Origin: Polynucleobacter sp. Tro8-14-1
GTDB taxonomy: Bacteria > Pseudomonadota > Gammaproteobacteria > Burkholderiales > Burkholderiaceae
DNA length: 64,000 nt
Assembly: GCF_018881655.1 (NCBI RefSeq)
Contig: NZ_JACVPX010000004.1
Span: 62,001-126,000, forward strand
Direction of reading: 5' to 3'
A program made the position numbers and the translations under genes. Shown here one piece after another: positions 29,269 through 38,108 of this stretch (position 1 is its first letter; every line of letters starts with the position of its first letter). The notes beneath the pieces are model-generated. The model was not told the origin of the DNA. It searched no databases and saw nothing but the letters and a program-made list of their open reading frames with translations.

Positions 29269-30387
29269 ATGATTATTGGCGTACCTCAAGAGGTAAAAAA
29301 TAATGAGTTCCGGGTGGGATTAACCCCGGGTAATGTCAGCGGACTTTGTAAGCAGGGACATTCTGTCTTGATCCAGCGAGGTGCTGGCGAGCAAATCGGC
29401 TTAACGGATGAGTCTTATCGACTTGCTGGTGCTAGCCTTGTCAATAGTGCAGCAGAAGTGTTTCAAAGGGCGGAGATGATTGTGAAAGTCAAAGAGCCTC
29501 AGGCGCAAGAATGCGCCATGCTGCGCGAGGATCAAATTTTATTTACCTATTTACACTTAGCGCCAGATCCGAGGCAGACAAAAGCTTTGTTGCAATCAGG
29601 TGCTACCTGCATTGCCTATGAAACAGTGACTGCTATGAATGGCGCTCTCCCTCTTTTGGCGCCCATGAGTGAAGTAGCGGGTCGCATGTCCATCCAGGCA
29701 GCTGCATCGCATTTAGAAAAAACCAATGGTGGCTTAGGTGTGTTGATGGCGGGTGTACCTGGCGTATCACCGGCCAAGATTGTCATTCTGGGCGGTGGCG
29801 TCGTGGGCCGTAACGCTTTGCAAATGGCAGTCGGCATGGGGGCTGATGTTTGTATCTTTGATCGTGATATTGATCGCTTGCGTCAGATCGATATGTTCTA
29901 TGGCAATCGCGTCAGAACTTTTTATTCTGACAGCTTGTTGATTGAGCAAGAAGTGTGTGAAGCGGATGTCGTGATTGGAGCAGTTTTGCTACCTGGGGCA
30001 GCAGCTCCCAAATTGGTGACGCGTGAAATGATTAAAACAATGAAGCCTGGTTCGGTTGCGGTGGATGTTGCCATTGATCAAGGCGGCTGTTTTGAAACAT
30101 CTAAACCGACTACGCATGCTGACCCAACTTTTTTGGTGGACGGTGTACTGCATTATTGCGTTGCCAATATGCCCGGAGCAGTTGCAAGAACATCTACCTT
30201 TGCTTTAACCAACGCGACTTATCCGTTTGTTGAGGCTTTGGCAAACCGGGGGGTGATGAAAGCGCTCTCAATTGATCATCACTTGCGCAATGGTTTGAGT
30301 GTGCATAAAGGGATGTTGACATCAAAGCCAGTTGCAATGGCTCAGGGCCTAGACTATGCAATGGCTGAGGAGCTTTTAGTGGCGTAG
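29269..30387 (+). CDS. ald: Alanine dehydrogenase
   Basis: A 372-residue NAD-dependent enzyme for reversible conversion of L-alanine to pyruvate and ammonium. It begins MIIGVPQEVKNNEFRVGLTP with the substrate arginine and contains YLHLAPD, AYETV, MSEVAGRMSIQAAA, the nucleotide loop ILGGGVVGRNALQMA, DVAIDQGGCFETSKPTTHADP and the HYCVANMPGAVARTST block. An AGGAGAAGG ribosome site precedes the ATG. With the upstream permease it forms an alanine uptake and breakdown unit giving pyruvate and nitrogen. Confidence 0.95.
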   Translation: MIIGVPQEVKNNEFRVGLTPGNVSGLCKQGHSVLIQRGAGEQIGLTDESYRLAGASLVNSAAEVFQRAEMIVKVKEPQAQECAMLREDQILFTYLHLAPDPRQTKALLQSGATCIAYETVTAMNGALPLLAPMSEVAGRMSIQAAASHLEKTNGGLGVLMAGVPGVSPAKIVILGGGVVGRNALQMAVGMGADVCIFDRDIDRLRQIDMFYGNRVRTFYSDSLLIEQEVCEADVVIGAVLLPGAAAPKLVTREMIKTMKPGSVAVDVAIDQGGCFETSKPTTHADPTFLVDGVLHYCVANMPGAVARTSTFALTNATYPFVEALANRGVMKALSIDHHLRNGLSVHKGMLTSKPVAMAQGLDYAMAEELLVA

Positions 30388-30406
30388 CAATATATATCCA
30401 AAATGA

Positions 30407-30467
30407 GTGGGTCTAGTGAGCGCTAGGATTTAAACTATCCCTGACACACAAAACTTACTGGACCCAC
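30407..30467 (+). promoter_or_regulatory. Long stem-loop just before the GDT1-family gene
   Basis: A 14-base-pair stem (30407-30420 with 30454-30467, beginning GTGGGTC and ending GACCCAC, with two G-U pairs) encloses a small inner GGAT/ATCC hairpin and ends seven bases before the ATG. No clear ribosome site is found outside it. It may be a metal-responsive RNA element or an operator. It does not convincingly match the yybP-ykoY manganese riboswitch by eye. Confidence 0.5.
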
Positions 30468-30474
30468 ATCATTT

Positions 30475-31050
30475 ATGGATTTTTCAGCCTTAACCCTCTC
30501 TGCCGGGGTAGTTGCCCTAGCAGAGATGGGGGATAAAACCCAATTGCTTTCATTAATGCTTGCGGCTCGCTATCCCAAGCAGGCGTTAGCCATCATTGCA
30601 GGCATCTTTATTGCCACAATCGCAAATCATGCTTGCGCTGCCTTATTGGGTCATTGGCTAACCACCCTGGTATCACCTGATGTAATGCGTTGGATTTTAG
30701 GATTGAGCTTCTTGGGCATTGGTTTGTGGTTATTGGTGCCAGATCATATTGACGATGCAGCTGGCTCTAAGGTTGCTGACAAAGCCATGCAGGTATTTTT
30801 GCTAACAGTGGGATTATTCTTTTTGGCTGAGATGGGCGATAAGACGCAAATTGCGACCATTGCCCTGGGCGCCCGCTACGAGGATGTAGTTTCTGTAACA
30901 GTTGGCACCACATTGGGGATGATGCTGGCAAATGCCCCCGCCGTCTGGATTGGTCAGAAATTCACGAAACGCATGCCCATTAAGTGGGTGCATGCAGTGG
31001 CAGCCGTTACCTTTATTGCTATTGGCTTGGCTACCCTGATATGGGCCTGA
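30475..31050 (+). CDS. GDT1/TMEM165 (UPF0016) family cation exporter
   Basis: A 191-residue inner-membrane protein with six hydrophobic helices arranged as two repeats, each carrying the family motif EMGDKTQ (residues 17-23 and 119-125) followed by an ALGARY-type stretch. Bacterial members such as MneA export Mn2+, and eukaryotic members move Mn2+/Ca2+ for H+. A role in manganese export is therefore likely but not proven. It is a single gene preceded by a long stem-loop and followed by pepN after 45 bases. Confidence 0.87.
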   Translation: MDFSALTLSAGVVALAEMGDKTQLLSLMLAARYPKQALAIIAGIFIATIANHACAALLGHWLTTLVSPDVMRWILGLSFLGIGLWLLVPDHIDDAAGSKVADKAMQVFLLTVGLFFLAEMGDKTQIATIALGARYEDVVSVTVGTTLGMMLANAPAVWIGQKFTKRMPIKWVHAVAAVTFIAIGLATLIWA

Positions 31051-31095
31051 GATAGCGAACTAACCCGTCTGCCAGCCAAGACTTAAAATAGGCTC

Positions 31096-33705
31096 ATGAA
31101 AACTGATCTCCCCCAGAGCTTTCGTAGGCTCGAATACCTCCCGCCTGCATACACCTTCGATCATGTCGAACTCGACATCGCTCTGGATCCAGCGCGAACC
31201 ATTGTGAAAAGTTGCATTGAGGTTTTGCCAGGCAAAAGTTTTAAGGCAGGAGCCCCCTTGGTTTTGGTCGGGCAAGAGCTCGAGTTTGTTAGTTTGCGCA
31301 TCAATGGTGAAGCCCATCGTCATTTTGAATTAACACCAGAAACACTGACGATTCATTCGCTGCCAAATGAAGGTAAAGAAAAGTTTGTCGTAGAAATTAT
31401 TTGCGTTTGCGTCCCCGAGAAAAATACTACTCTGATGGGCTTGTATGTTTCCAACGGGAACTTTTTTACTCAATGTGAAGCAGAGGGTTTTAGAAAGATT
31501 ACTTACTTCTTGGATCGCCCGGATGTGATGGCGCGTTATCGCGTGACATTGCGTGCGCGCGAAGCAGAGTGTCCGGTGCTGTTATCCAACGGCAACTTAC
31601 TGACTACAGAAAAACTACCTAATGGGTGGCATAGTGCTACTTGGGAAGATCCGTTTCCTAAGCCATCCTATTTGTTTGCCTTGGTTGCTGGTAAGTTGGA
31701 ATGCATTGAAGAAACTATTACCACTAGTAGCGGTGCTAAGAAGTTACTGCAGATCTGGGTTGAGCCGCATGACCTCAAGAAGACTCGACATGCAATGGAC
31801 TCCCTGATTGCCTCTATTCATTGGGATGAAAAGCGTTTTGGATTGGAGTTGGATTTAGAGCGTTTTATGATTGTGGCCGTAAGTGACTTCAATATGGGTG
31901 CAATGGAAAACAAGGGTTTGAATATTTTCAATACCAAGTTTGTTCTTGCCCAGCCAGAAACTGCGACAGATGCAGACTTTGCCAATATTGAGAGTGTCGT
32001 TGCTCATGAGTACTTCCATAACTGGACAGGTAACCGCGTTACTTGCCAGGATTGGTTTCAGTTATCCCTGAAAGAGGGTTTGACTGTATTTAGAGATCAA
32101 GAGTTTTCTGCTGATCAAATGGGTAGTGAATCCGGCAGGGCAGTAAAGCGGATTGAAGATGTTCGCTTGCTTCGTCAATTGCAATTTCCTGAGGATGCAG
32201 GCCCAATGGCGCATCCGATTCGCCCGGATGAGTATCAAGAAATCAATAATTTCTATACCGTTACTGTCTATGAGAAGGGTTCAGAAGTTGTTAGGATGTA
32301 TCAAACTCTTTTGGGTAAAGACGGCTTCCGCAAAGGAATGGATCTCTACTTTAAGCGCCATGATGGTCAGGCGGTTACCTGCGATGATTTCTTGGCTGCG
32401 ATGGCAGACGCCAATGGTAAGGACCTGACTAAGTTTAAGAATTGGTATAGCCAGGCAGGCACCCCAAGGGTTAAGGTGCAAGAGCACTATGACTCCACCA
32501 AAAAACAGTACCAACTGACGCTGACGCAAAGTTGTGCACCTAGTCCGGGTCAGCCGGAGAAGAAGCCCTTTCATATTCCATTGAAGATGCGCTTAATTAC
32601 AAAGGCGAATGACCAAGCAGAGCAGTTATTGGAATTAACGCAAGAAACTCAAACTTGGACTTTTGACAATATCGAAGAACGTCCAGTTCTCTCGATTAAT
32701 CGCAACTTCTCAGCGCCAATTAATTTAGATTTTGAGCAATCCGAGGCAGATCTATTAACACTTTTCTCAAGCGATGATGATGCATTTAATCGTTGGGAGG
32801 CTGGTCAGAAGTTGGCGATGCAAATGATTTTAAATAATCGTTTGCCTGATGAAAAACTGATTGAGGCGTATCGCAATATCTTGCTAGACCCTAATTTAGA
32901 TCCCGCCTTTAAGGATCTGGCTTTAACGCTGCCTGCAGAGTCTTATTTGTATGAGCAATGCACGAGCGTTGATCCTCAGAAGATATTTACTGCGCGACGC
33001 GCTTTCCGTAAAGAAATTGCGAAACAGTTGCAACTTGAGTGGGCCGCCTTGTATCAGCAGATGCAAACCCCTGGACCATTTAAGTCTGATGGGGTTGATG
33101 CTGGTAAGCGTGCCCTGAAAAATCTAGCATTGAGCATGTTGCTAGAGGCGGCACCAGCAGTATGGGCACCAATGGCAGCCAATCAATATCAAATTGCTGA
33201 CAATATGACTGACCGTTATGCAGCCTTATCTGCATTAGTGGTGCACGGCGCAAAACAAGCTAAAGATTGCTTAATTGATTTTTACAATCGATTTGCGAAT
33301 GATGCTTTGGTAATCGATAAGTGGTTTGGCTTGCAATCTAGTCGTCCCCCTGTTGACGGTCTTGACTCCACTCTCGCCGAGGTGAAGAAGCTCCGCGAGC
33401 ATCCTGCATTCAAGTTAAACAATCCAAACCGAGTTCGCAGCGTGATTCATTCGTTCTGCGCTAACAATCCAGCTAGCTTTCATCAGGCGGATGGCAGTGG
33501 TTATGAGTTCTGGGCCGATAGCGTATTAGCTCTTGATCCCATCAATCCTCAGGTAGCGGCTCGTCTTGCAAGAGCGCTGGACCGCTGGCGTTTATTTGCC
33601 CAACCCTATCAAGATCATATGAAAGCGGCTCTAGAGCGTGTTTCTGCATGCCCAACACTCTCTCCCGATGTAAGGGAAGTGATTGGAAAGGCGCTGGGTA
33701 ACTAA
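31096..33705 (+). CDS. pepN: Aminopeptidase N
   Basis: An 869-residue M1-family zinc metallopeptidase that removes N-terminal residues from peptides in the cytosol. It has the exopeptidase motif GAMENKGLNIF, the zinc site HEYFHNW (His304) and the distant glutamate in LKEGLTVFRDQEFS. The large helical C-terminal domain ends in SPDVREVIGKAL. Length fits the E. coli-type PepN (about 870). It is convergent with a toxin-antitoxin pair, only four bases away. Confidence 0.95.
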   Translation: MKTDLPQSFRRLEYLPPAYTFDHVELDIALDPARTIVKSCIEVLPGKSFKAGAPLVLVGQELEFVSLRINGEAHRHFELTPETLTIHSLPNEGKEKFVVEIICVCVPEKNTTLMGLYVSNGNFFTQCEAEGFRKITYFLDRPDVMARYRVTLRAREAECPVLLSNGNLLTTEKLPNGWHSATWEDPFPKPSYLFALVAGKLECIEETITTSSGAKKLLQIWVEPHDLKKTRHAMDSLIASIHWDEKRFGLELDLERFMIVAVSDFNMGAMENKGLNIFNTKFVLAQPETATDADFANIESVVAHEYFHNWTGNRVTCQDWFQLSLKEGLTVFRDQEFSADQMGSESGRAVKRIEDVRLLRQLQFPEDAGPMAHPIRPDEYQEINNFYTVTVYEKGSEVVRMYQTLLGKDGFRKGMDLYFKRHDGQAVTCDDFLAAMADANGKDLTKFKNWYSQAGTPRVKVQEHYDSTKKQYQLTLTQSCAPSPGQPEKKPFHIPLKMRLITKANDQAEQLLELTQETQTWTFDNIEERPVLSINRNFSAPINLDFEQSEADLLTLFSSDDDAFNRWEAGQKLAMQMILNNRLPDEKLIEAYRNILLDPNLDPAFKDLALTLPAESYLYEQCTSVDPQKIFTARRAFRKEIAKQLQLEWAALYQQMQTPGPFKSDGVDAGKRALKNLALSMLLEAAPAVWAPMAANQYQIADNMTDRYAALSALVVHGAKQAKDCLIDFYNRFANDALVIDKWFGLQSSRPPVDGLDSTLAEVKKLREHPAFKLNNPNRVRSVIHSFCANNPASFHQADGSGYEFWADSVLALDPINPQVAARLARALDRWRLFAQPYQDHMKAALERVSACPTLSPDVREVIGKALGN

Positions 33706-33709
33706 GAAG

Positions 33710-34093
33710 TTAATGGAGCTTATTGCTGTACGAAATACCCAATCGAATTGCAAGCTTTTCCAGGTTCTTATCCAGAGTCCAAAGCTGGGCATTTTCTGAA
33801 AGCAGAGTTGATGTAAGGAGTGATACATCAATTGCCCCACATCCAGATTCTTGGAGTTGATGCTTTTCAATAAACTCCAATATTTCATAAGGGGTGGCTA
33901 TAGTTGCTTGTCGTAATTTTTTAATATAGCCCAAGGTTTTAGAGCGTGGCGATGGGGGTGATCCGCAGGCTAATTCTATTTGGATTAGGGGGTGACACAG
34001 TATTTGGTCATTTAGTAGTAGAGCTTCGAAAGATACATTTGACTTTCTAAAGTGAGCTACCCAGACTGATGTGTCAACTAAAACCATGGTCAT
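33710..34093 (-). CDS. vapC: PIN-domain toxin (VapC)
   Basis: A 127-residue PIN-fold ribonuclease toxin. The four acidic positions are seen in LVDTSVW, IQIELACG, AIDVSLL and TLDKNLE. It starts two bases after the antitoxin stop; a second ATG six bases in (34087) is also possible, but the AAGGA ribosome site suits the first. It would cleave specific RNA, often initiator tRNA in this family, unless bound by its antitoxin. Confidence 0.87.
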   Translation of the reverse strand: MTMVLVDTSVWVAHFRKSNVSFEALLLNDQILCHPLIQIELACGSPPSPRSKTLGYIKKLRQATIATPYEILEFIEKHQLQESGCGAIDVSLLTSTLLSENAQLWTLDKNLEKLAIRLGISYSNKLH

Positions 34094-34095
34094 GA

Positions 34096-34299
34096 TTACT
34101 GGCCATCCTTCGGTTTGCGGCGAGGAATAGTCTTCATCTGAGGTGATTTACCACCCAATGCTACCAACCTCTTAGCAACTTGAACTCTTATGAATACGTT
34201 AATGGCCTCCCTAAAGAGATCAGCTTTATCCATATCAGGGTCAGCAAGATCCAAACCTCTTTGATATAGATCGTCGTCAATCGTGACAGTAGTTCTCAT
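34096..34299 (-). CDS. vapB: VapB-type ribbon-helix-helix antitoxin
   Basis: A 67-residue protein with an N-terminal ribbon-helix-helix DNA-binding domain ([20 protein letters not shown], then a helix [22 protein letters not shown]) and a short basic C-terminal segment that would neutralise the VapC toxin. It is the first gene of a two-gene operon and should repress its own promoter; direct repeats lie at the likely -10 region. Confidence 0.85.
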   Translation of the reverse strand: MRTTVTIDDDLYQRGLDLADPDMDKADLFREAINVFIRVQVAKRLVALGGKSPQMKTIPRRKPKDGQ

Positions 34300-34324
34300 A
34301 TATATCCCTCATCATTATTGATGC

Positions 34325-34347
34325 ATTATAACATCTAAAATAACATC
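34325..34347 (-). promoter_or_regulatory. vapBC promoter and repeats
   Basis: On the minus strand TATAAT (34325-34330) lies 25 bases before the vapB start. The octamer GATGTTAT occurs twice, 12 bases apart (34328-34335 and 34340-34347), and a CATCA/TGATG inverted repeat lies between the -10 and the start. These are plausible VapB or VapBC operators. Confidence 0.45.
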
Positions 34348-34468
34348 AAAATTAGAGTGGTTTATTGCCCAAATGATCATTTAGATGGGAAATATCAATA
34401 TTTTGAGGTTGGCATTCGGAACAAGGCAAAATAGACCTTAATTTCAATAGAGCTTTGGAGAAATACCT

Positions 34469-35467
34469 TTGTCCTCAAGTACTCATATCAATTTCAAGCA
34501 ATATTTAGCCTCCACAAAGCCGGCTGGCGATGCTATTCCGGCTGGATTGCAAGATTTGCTGACCGCGGTTGTTAACACCTGCTCAACTCTCAGTCATGAA
34601 GTAGCGCAGGGCGCCTTGATTGGCTTGTTGGGTTCCGCAGGCACTGGCAACGTGCAGGGTGAAGTTCAGCAAAAACTTGACATCATTGCAAACGATTTGC
34701 TGATCGACGGCGTAAAGGGTTGTAAATCACTCGCAGGTTTAGCCTCAGAAGAAATGGAGCTTCCAGTTCCAGTTCAAGGTACAGGTGATTACCTGCTGTT
34801 ATTTGACCCACTCGATGGCTCATCCAATATTGATGTGAACGTATCGATTGGAACTATTTTTTCAGTTCTCAAGAAACAAGATCCGAATGCACCTTTGCAG
34901 ACCTCTGACTTTTTGTTGTCAGGGCGTCATCAAGTTGCTGCGGGTTATGTAGTGTATGGACCTCAAACCACGATGGCCTTGACCTTGGGTGATGGTGTGG
35001 TGATGTTTACCTTGAATAAAGTGACTGGTGAGTTTTTGCTCATTAAGGATGCGGTAAAGATTTCTCATTCAACCAAAGAGTTTGCAATCAATATGTCCAA
35101 TATGCGCCACTGGGCTGACCCAGTACGTCGTTATGTTGAGGAGTGCTTAGCTGGCGTCAGTGGCACCCGTGACAAGGATTTCAATATGCGTTGGATCGCT
35201 TCGATGGTGGCGGATGTGCACCGTGTTTTATCTCGTGGCGGGGTATTTATGTACCCATGGGATCAGCGTGAACCGCACAAGCCAGGTAAGTTACGCCTGA
35301 TGTACGAAGCCAATCCAATGAGTTTCCTGGTAGAGCAGGCGGGTGGTGCCTCTACCAATGGAACGGATCTCATTATGGATTTGCAGCCAACAGATCTGCA
35401 TGAGCGTGTTTCTGTGATGCTAGGCTCTAAAGAAGAGATTGATCGCATTCAGAGCTATCACTCATAA
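34469..35467 (+). CDS. fbp: Fructose-1,6-bisphosphatase, class I
   Basis: A 332-residue gluconeogenic phosphatase. The metal-binding sequence [20 protein letters not shown] is diagnostic, with GAEME-like ASEEME before it, [18 protein letters not shown] and [22 protein letters not shown] after it. The start is TTG 34469 with GGAG eight bases upstream; no in-frame ATG fits before the conserved region. It is a single gene with its own terminator. Confidence 0.93.
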   Translation: MSSSTHINFKQYLASTKPAGDAIPAGLQDLLTAVVNTCSTLSHEVAQGALIGLLGSAGTGNVQGEVQQKLDIIANDLLIDGVKGCKSLAGLASEEMELPVPVQGTGDYLLLFDPLDGSSNIDVNVSIGTIFSVLKKQDPNAPLQTSDFLLSGRHQVAAGYVVYGPQTTMALTLGDGVVMFTLNKVTGEFLLIKDAVKISHSTKEFAINMSNMRHWADPVRRYVEECLAGVSGTRDKDFNMRWIASMVADVHRVLSRGGVFMYPWDQREPHKPGKLRLMYEANPMSFLVEQAGGASTNGTDLIMDLQPTDLHERVSVMLGSKEEIDRIQSYHS

Positions 35468-35490
35468 GTGCACTATTGCTTCACTAATAA

Positions 35491-35519
35491 AAAACCCAAT
35501 CAAGCGATTGGGTTTTTTA
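35491..35519. terminator. Bidirectional terminator between fbp and cphA
   Basis: An 11-base stem AAAACCCAATC / GATTGGGTTTT with a four-base loop has A on one side and T on the other, so it can end transcription of fbp (plus) and of the cyanophycin genes (minus). Confidence 0.9.
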
Positions 35520-35537
35520 ATGACCATACAGTTGTGA

Positions 35538-38108
35538 TTAAGGTCTCACCTGTTGTTTAAGGTAGGCAAGAGACTCTTCCACTTGGTCAATCAGAATCAA
35601 GCAAATATCGCCTGCAGCGAGATCATTTAGAGCTGTATCAATAGCCTTAAATTCACCATGAATCTCTTTGACTTGTTTGGCCTTAGTGGCGCCAACTAAG
35701 CCTTCTTGCAATAGCTTTAATACTTCGCCATCTTCACGGCCACGTTGGCAGGCATCTTGATAAAGAATGACGTTGTCAAATGAGTTACCCAAGATACGGG
35801 TTAGATCACGGATATCTTCGTCACGACGATCGCCTGCACCGCTAATAACCACGTGGCTCTTCTTGGGTTTCATGGCCTCAACGGCGCTAGTAAGGGCGCG
35901 CATAGCATCGGGGTTGTGACCATAATCAGCAATGACGGTGGCGCCATTATGTTGAAATTGATTAAAGCGTCCCGGTACGGAATTCGGATCGCTTTCAAAG
36001 CTATGTAAACCGCGAGCAATCTTTTCGGCATCAAGACCAAGAGCCCAGGCTGCGCCAATCGCAGCCATGGCATTTTCAATTTGGAAGCCTAGTACGCCAT
36101 TTTGGGTCAGGGGAATTTCGCTAACGGGGAAGCGATACATCACACGCGATCCCTTGGAGGCAACAATGTAGGTGCCATCAAAATAAATGACTTTTTTATT
36201 CTTAGCGCGATGAGCGGCAATGACTGGGTGATGTTGATTTTGGGCAAAGAAAATCACTCGACCAGAACACTTGTCACCCATCTTCACAACCATTGGGTCT
36301 GCCGCATTGAGTACTGCGGCACCGGTTGGGGCAACGTTTTGCACAATCACGCGCTTGAGAATGGCTAAATCTTCAACGCTAGTAATGTAATTAAGGCCTA
36401 AGTGATCACCTTCGCCAATATTGGTTACCACCGCAACTTCGCAGCGATCAAAGCCAAGACCTTCGCGGAGCATTCCACCGCGAGCAGTTTCAAGTACGGC
36501 AGCATCTACATCGGGATGCATTAATACATTGCGAGCACTTTTAGGACCACTGCAATCGCCGGTATCGATGAGGCGATGATTGATGTAAACGCCATCAGTT
36601 CCTGTCATGCCAACGCGTAGGCCAGTTTCATTTAACAGGTGAGCAATAAGGCGCACCGTAGTAGTTTTACCGTTCGTGCCGGTAACCGCTACCACTGGAA
36701 TGCGACCATCTTCACCTAGTGGGAACATCATATTGATGATGTCTTCGCCAACGGGGCGTCCTTTGCCATATGAAGGCTTGAGGTGCATACGTAAACCGGG
36801 CGCGGCATTGACTTCAACGATACCGCCACCTTGTTGTTCTAGTGGCTTATAAATGTTTTCACAAAGGATATCCACGCCAGCAATATCAAGACCAATCATC
36901 TGAGCTGCAGCTACTGCACTTGCCGCAACATCCGGATGAACATCGTCAGTAACATCAGTAGCGGTACCACCAGTGCTGAGGTTGGCATTGTTACGAAGAA
37001 GAACGCGTTCGCCAGTCTTTGGCACGTATTGTGGGGTAAGACCTGAGCTTGCGAGATGCGCCATGGCAATGTCATCAAAGCGAATTTTGGTAAGCGCTGT
37101 TGCATGTCCGTCGCCACGCAATGGATTTTTATTCTCGATTTCAACTAGCTCTGCAACGGAGTGACTGCCATCGCCAACTACTTGTGCTGGCTCACGGCGA
37201 GCAGCGGCCGAGAGGCGGTTGCCAACGACGAGCAAGCGGTAGTCTGCACCAGGGAGGTAGCGCTCAACAATGGTTTCCCGACCAAAGGCTTGGGTCACAA
37301 TAAAGCCAGCGCGGACCTCTTCTTCGGTTTGAATGTTGGCAACAACGCCTTTGCCTTGGTTACCATCTTTCGGCTTTAAAACAATCGGACCGCCAATTTT
37401 TTGAGCAGCACGCCAAGCATCATCAGCAGTGGTAACTACTTCGCCAATAGGAACGGATACGCCAGCAGCAGCAAGTAAGTTCTTGGTGAGTTCTTTATCT
37501 TGGGCAATCGCTTCAGCAATCGCGCTGGTATCGCTAGTCTCTGCAGCTTGAATGCGTTTCTGTTTGCTACCCCAACCAAACTGCACCATGCTGCCTTCGG
37601 TCATCCGGCGGTAGGGGATGTTGCGCTGTACTGCTGCATCAACAATGGATCCAGTGCTTGGTCCAAGGCGAACGTCTTCGTAAAGAGCTTCTAACTCTGA
37701 GAGGGCGGCAGCGAGATCAAACGGTGCATCGTTGAGGGTGGCTTGAATCAAAGCAAAACCAAAGTCGAAAGCCATGCGACCCACGACTTCTTCGGTGTAT
37801 TCCACTACCACTTGATAAACACCAACATCGACTGTTTGCACTGTGCGACTAAAGGTAACGGGGCAACCTGCTTGAGCTTGAAGGCCAAGCGCTGCATGCT
37901 CAAGAGCATGAGCTAAAGAAAGCACTTCATTATGGCCGCCGCGACGCATGCTGCCTAATTGAGGAAAGCGCTCACGAATCTTGGTTTCAAATTGAGGGAT
38001 AGAATCGATTGAGCGTTCAGACTCATCACAAGAAACAATCGCTTCTAAAGCGGTGTGGCGGCTCCATAAATTTGGGCCGCGCAACATGCGAATACGAGTA
38101 ATTTCCAA
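35538..38108 (-). CDS. cphA: Cyanophycin synthetase
   Basis: An 856-residue bifunctional ligase that builds the Asp-Arg reserve polymer cyanophycin with ATP. It has an N-terminal domain (residues 1 to about 160), an ATP-grasp domain (KPKDGNQGKGV near 245, EVNAAPGLRMHL near 432) for one ligation, and a Mur-ligase-like domain with P-loop GTNGKTTT at 477-484, the ARGGMLREGLGFD motif and a complete Mur C-terminal part (VPGRFN, ADYGHNPDA). The start is a TTG that directly follows the stop of the upstream cphA' gene, with AGGGG five bases before it. Arginine and aspartate are the expected substrates. No cyanophycinase gene is nearby. Confidence 0.93.
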   Translation of the reverse strand: MEITRIRMLRGPNLWSRHTALEAIVSCDESERSIDSIPQFETKIRERFPQLGSMRRGGHNEVLSLAHALEHAALGLQAQAGCPVTFSRTVQTVDVGVYQVVVEYTEEVVGRMAFDFGFALIQATLNDAPFDLAAALSELEALYEDVRLGPSTGSIVDAAVQRNIPYRRMTEGSMVQFGWGSKQKRIQAAETSDTSAIAEAIAQDKELTKNLLAAAGVSVPIGEVVTTADDAWRAAQKIGGPIVLKPKDGNQGKGVVANIQTEEEVRAGFIVTQAFGRETIVERYLPGADYRLLVVGNRLSAAARREPAQVVGDGSHSVAELVEIENKNPLRGDGHATALTKIRFDDIAMAHLASSGLTPQYVPKTGERVLLRNNANLSTGGTATDVTDDVHPDVAASAVAAAQMIGLDIAGVDILCENIYKPLEQQGGGIVEVNAAPGLRMHLKPSYGKGRPVGEDIINMMFPLGEDGRIPVVAVTGTNGKTTTVRLIAHLLNETGLRVGMTGTDGVYINHRLIDTGDCSGPKSARNVLMHPDVDAAVLETARGGMLREGLGFDRCEVAVVTNIGEGDHLGLNYITSVEDLAILKRVIVQNVAPTGAAVLNAADPMVVKMGDKCSGRVIFFAQNQHHPVIAAHRAKNKKVIYFDGTYIVASKGSRVMYRFPVSEIPLTQNGVLGFQIENAMAAIGAAWALGLDAEKIARGLHSFESDPNSVPGRFNQFQHNGATVIADYGHNPDAMRALTSAVEAMKPKKSHVVISGAGDRRDEDIRDLTRILGNSFDNVILYQDACQRGREDGEVLKLLQEGLVGATKAKQVKEIHGEFKAIDTALNDLAAGDICLILIDQVEESLAYLKQQVRP

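Noticed and set aside
30407..30467. yybP-ykoY manganese riboswitch
   Set aside because: The element is too short and lacks the two docked conserved loops as I remember them; kept as an undefined stem-loop.
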